DNA of 64,000 nucleotides, from positions 2,677,620 through 2,741,619 of the forward strand of contig CM030856.1 in assembly GCA_018105865.1 (NCBI GenBank). The letters run 5' to 3'. A model generated the notes under the pieces. It ran no database searches and had not been told where the DNA came from. It saw only the letters and a program-made list of their open reading frames with translations. The translations under genes and the position numbers were made by a program. Position 1 is the stretch's first letter. Each line of letters opens with the position of its first letter. The stretch is from Metaphire vulgaris. Its lineage: Eukaryota > Annelida > Clitellata > Crassiclitellata > Megascolecidae. This document shows, one piece after another, positions 61,196 to 64,000 of this stretch.

Positions 61196-61595
61196 ATTAA
61201 TTATTGCCTTATGATCTCCATTGTCCATTGGCCTGCACGTTTTCTGGTTATGTATTTCAAATGAATTTTCATAATCTTTCTCTGCCATTTCTGATGAGTG
61301 CCCTCGAGTCACTTTAGGTTGGCTTTAGACAGAGGCCACAACTCTGCCTGGGTGTAAGAGCATGGACCACTGCCTCGTATAATCTGAGCTTAGTCCACAA
61401 AATCCTATTGCTAGATCCTATTGCTCTTCCACATGTTTGCCAATTTTGAAAATGCACTACCTGCTCTGCTGAGTCTAGTCCATATCTCTCCATTGTGGTT
61501 TCTTTCTGTCGACAGTCTTTCCCAGGTAGCAAAATTTCTCCATTATTTCTATATCCTTGCCATCAAGCTTTAGCCATTTGATATTGGTAGCTGGC
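61196..61595 (-). mobile_element. RTE-like LINE fragment
   Basis: Minus-strand ORF 61314-61532: GLDSAEQVVHFQNWQTCGRA, IGSSNRILWTKLRLYEAVVH and ALTPRQSCGLCLKPT, resembling the segment before the GxETWT motif of RTE proteins. Strongly decayed. Confidence 0.55.
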
Positions 61596-61602
61596 TGGCC
61601 AG

Positions 61603-62212
61603 TTGTCATCATCATCATCATCATTATCATCATCAATAACCATGGGTTCAGCGCCCGTTGGTGTCTGATGCAATTATTACAGTTTTGTCCTAATCTTTTC
61701 TATTTGTAGCTATATGACATAGATCGTGCAGACATTTTCCACACCAATCACAAATGTCATCACACCATTCTCTACATGACCTTCCTTTCTTGTTGGAATC
61801 ATCCATTATTCCCAGCATAATAGCCTTGATCTTTCTATCATCTTTCATACGACAAATATGTCCAAAGAGACGCAATTTCCTCTGTATAACTTTTTGCATC
61901 AAGGTTTCTTTTGGATGGATTTTCTTGTTTAGTTCCTCGTTGCTGATCTTTTCAGCCCATCCAATTCTGAGAATTTTTCTATAGCATTTTGTTTCAAATA
62001 TTAAAATTCTTCTCTCCAATTCTTTTGTGATGGTCCAAGTCTCGCAACCATACAAGAAGCTGCTGAAAATACATATTTAAAGAATCTCCTTTTTTATTCT
62101 GAGACTTATTGCTTTGCTCTTCCAGACATTGTCCATTGCCTTCAGATTTCCTAAGGATTTCGCTGCTCTTATTGTTACTTCTTTCTTGCAGTCCAGATCA
62201 TGTGTCATGTCA
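61603..62212 (-). mobile_element. RTE-like LINE C-terminal region with ATG-type tail
   Basis: The tail TCATCATCATCATC at 61604-61636 marks the 3' end. The minus frame 61690-62055 is open for 121 codons: YGCETWTITKELERRILIFE, TKCYRKILRIGWAEKISNEE, RKLRLFGHICRMKDDRKIKA, NKKGRSCREWCDDICDWCGK. Upstream, DLDCKKEVTIRAAKSLGNLK is readable to about 62200. Cut at 62213 by a hAT end. Confidence 0.88.
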
Positions 62213-62290
62213 GCGGTTCCCAAACTGTGGTCCGCGGACCGAAGGGGGTATGCGGAGGATATGGCGGGGGTCCGCGGGAGCCTTCCAAAA
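62213..62290 (+). mobile_element. hAT left end
   Basis: CAGCGGTTCCCAAACTGTGG then TCCGCGGACC is a hAT terminus of the CAGnGGTTCCCAAAC type with its GC palindrome. The partner end was not found within the window. Confidence 0.65.
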
Positions 62291-62425
62291 TATTAACTAG
62301 CACTTCATTATTTGAGCATTAGCAGAATTTCTTCTCAAATTATGTGTGCCGGTAGAGCCACCAATAACAATAATAATATATAAATCATTAGATATAATAT
62401 ACTATAGCCACATGATAATATCTTG
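62291..62425. other. AT-rich sequence, probably interior of the preceding hAT
   Basis: No coding content. Interrupted by the next hAT at 62434. Confidence 0.4.
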
Positions 62426-62433
62426 ATATAGAC

Positions 62434-63464
62434 CAGTGATGAGCAAGATACGGCCCGCGGGCCGGATCCGGCCCGCGGACCTCTTTTGACCGGCCCCCAG
62501 TGTGCTCTAATAAACAACAGGTAATCTGGCCCGCCGCAAGCTTTCAGTAAAGTAGAAATAAAAATCCGAGTTGCTAATATAGCCAAGGGGTTAGATATGC
62601 ATCCTTAGTTCATATCAGGCCTATTAAAGTATCGGCTTTCAACTTCTTTGTGCAAGCAGTAAACCTCCAGCCTTAGCCTGCCCCCGCCCTCATCGACAGA
62701 AACGAAAAGTAGACAGTGAATGACGTGTATTTAACGAAAAGTGGACATATGATTTTGTGGAATAAAATAATGTGCTCGTTTGACTTGTTTGCTCACAGTC
62801 AGTCTCTGTTAAAAAAAGAATTTAATATAGGACGGCATAGCCAGACTCATCATGCTGCAAAGTTTGACCAAGTGCAGGTACAATTAAGAAAAGATAAAAT
62901 TGAAAGTGTCCAAAAAACTCGTTCAGGTGAACAGACGTTCTTTACTAAAGTTAATAAAGATGTCGAGAGTGCTGTGAAGGTGAGTTTCCTGATAAGTGAG
63001 GTCAAACTTGAATCAGATTGATATTATTATGTTAGACAGTTAGACTCGCTATTTAACTGTTGCTATATTTTGATCCGCGCTTTAGTCATCGCTGCATACT
63101 ACTATAGTACTATACTATAGTAACTATAGTTACTATACTATACTCAGTGTTGGAGTTGTAAAATTTGAGCTGAGGGTTGAGGACTGAAATTCAATGAATG
63201 ACAGAGACTGCATGTACCCGATATGCGATTTTTGCGAGGGTTGCAAAGTTAGCTGGAGGTTCAACCCCAGCAACTCCCCCGGCAACTCTAACACTGACTA
63301 TGCTATACTTATTATACTATGTGTATGCTTTCAATAGAATAATAGATTCTGTTATTGATATTCGTTAACAAATATATTAACAAGTTAACACAATGTACAT
63401 CCGGCCCCCAAAACATTCTAAAATTGTAAACCGGCCCTTGACAAAACATAGTTGCTCATGCCTG
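62434..63464 (+). mobile_element. hAT element with BED-finger transposase fragment
   Basis: CAGTGATGAGCAAGATACGG and GTTGCTCATGCCTG termini, flanked by ATATAGAC (62426-62433, 63465-63472). Plus-strand ORF 62716-63021 carries FNIGRHSQTHHAAKFDQVQV then QLRKDKIESVQKTRS and FFTKVNKDVESAVKVSFLIS E, like the N-terminal BED-type zinc finger and following region of GTF2IRD2/ZBED-like hAT transposases. KRKVDSE precedes it. The first Cys pair is frameshifted and the catalytic part is missing. Confidence 0.9.
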
Positions 63465-63472
63465 ATATAGAC

Positions 63473-64000
63473 CAATACTAATACCGCCAGCCGGAGTATA
63501 ATATTAGCGGTGAAAGGGGGAAACCAAGAAGGCCTCGCGAGAGCGTGGGAGAGGGACCATCAGACGACATCAGTTTATTTTATTGAAAATCCTTATTCAG
63601 AACGCTATTTATAACAGATTTTGCTTCATTAAAGAAATATTTCGCTCCGAACTGATGCTAAGTCAGTCACCAGCCGCCTGGCCTTGGAGAAATAAAGAAG
63701 TTAAAGGTGTGCCAGTACTTTCTTATATAATTCTGACACACAAATTCCCCTGGCCGCCACCAGACCACCTAGAGCTACATCTATCAATCATAAACAAAGA
63801 CCACCAGACCTCAGCAACAATGAGAAATAATAGTACACAGCATCACACGCTATTCAGAGTTATAGAGCTTAGGTCATAGTGGCTAACAGAAGAATTGAGA
63901 AAATACCAAAAAACAGTAAAGAACACGTCAAAAACATAAATAAAACCCTCATATGATTTTAGTCTCTTAGCCAAATAAAGGAACAATAATGAAAACGAAG
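63473..64000. other. Window end, unidentified
   Basis: A 98-codon plus ORF at 63583-63879 (contains SQSPAAWPWRNKEVKGVPVL and FPWPPPDHLELHLSIINKDH) has no recognised domain. Low-complexity signs are absent, but neither splice nor start context is convincing. Confidence 0.3.

Noticed and set aside
62335..62586. Minus-strand ORF of 83 codons
   Set aside because: It crosses the left border of the hAT at 62434 and has no family features.

Overview
This is a stretch of animal (metazoan) nuclear DNA, probably from an aquatic invertebrate. The signs are AT-rich DNA, small phase-consistent exons separated by multi-kilobase introns, GT/AG splice sites, a neuroligin-like exon, a tandem C-type-lectin receptor gene, many non-LTR retrotransposons, hAT-type DNA transposons, and tRNA- and 5S-headed SINEs. 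The phylum cannot be fixed from this window. No bacterial operon, CRISPR array, functional rRNA gene or functional tRNA gene was seen.

Two host genes can be supported, both on the minus strand. (1) 21805-22309 is a neuroligin/cholinesterase-like first coding exon; its remaining exons are not visible in the 21.8 kb to its left. (2) 27666-54361 is an eleven-exon segment of a membrane receptor. In transcript order it carries four C-type lectin domains (the first missing its N-terminal exon), a Thr/Ser-rich stalk, one transmembrane helix and a short tail with an NPNY motif. Intron phases agree across exons except for two single-base deletions, at about 47313-47315 and 45099-45101, each of which breaks the frame. 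These could be pseudogenisation or sequence errors.

The rest is mostly layered mobile DNA. 1-21800: decayed LINEs (families called A, B, E, J, RTE-like and CR1-like here), microsatellites, a 24-bp minisatellite, a hAT with a transposase C-terminus (9553-10519), a hAT MITE (18613-18899) and a mariner-like element inside another hAT (19262-20507). 22.5-27 kb: a hAT MITE with exact target duplication and an internally deleted LINE A. 28.7-41 kb (one large intron of the lectin gene): RTE and LINE B copies, one LINE B inserted into an RTE endonuclease gene, a foldback transposon with minisatellite ends, paired MITEs, a pogo/Tigger relic and a 5S-headed SINE. 44-54 kb: lectin exons among LINEs, SINEs and MITEs. 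54.7-57.5 kb: a stack of mobile elements nested five deep. 57.5-60.8 kb: the fossil of a large conserved ORF of unknown function, split by an RTE and two hAT MITEs. 61-64 kb: RTE relics and a hAT carrying a BED-finger transposase fragment.

The most unusual signals are these: a roughly 19-bp motif (GACCTTTTTTGCTTGTCAG and variants) recurring in many otherwise different DNA elements; SINEs with interchangeable 5S-rRNA-like or tRNA-like heads on one shared body; the orphan ORF fossil with a 47-bp perfect inverted copy of one coding segment; the minisatellite-ended foldback element with a 9-bp target duplication; and the nested stack. Motif and family statements come from reading the sequence and from general family knowledge; no database search was run.
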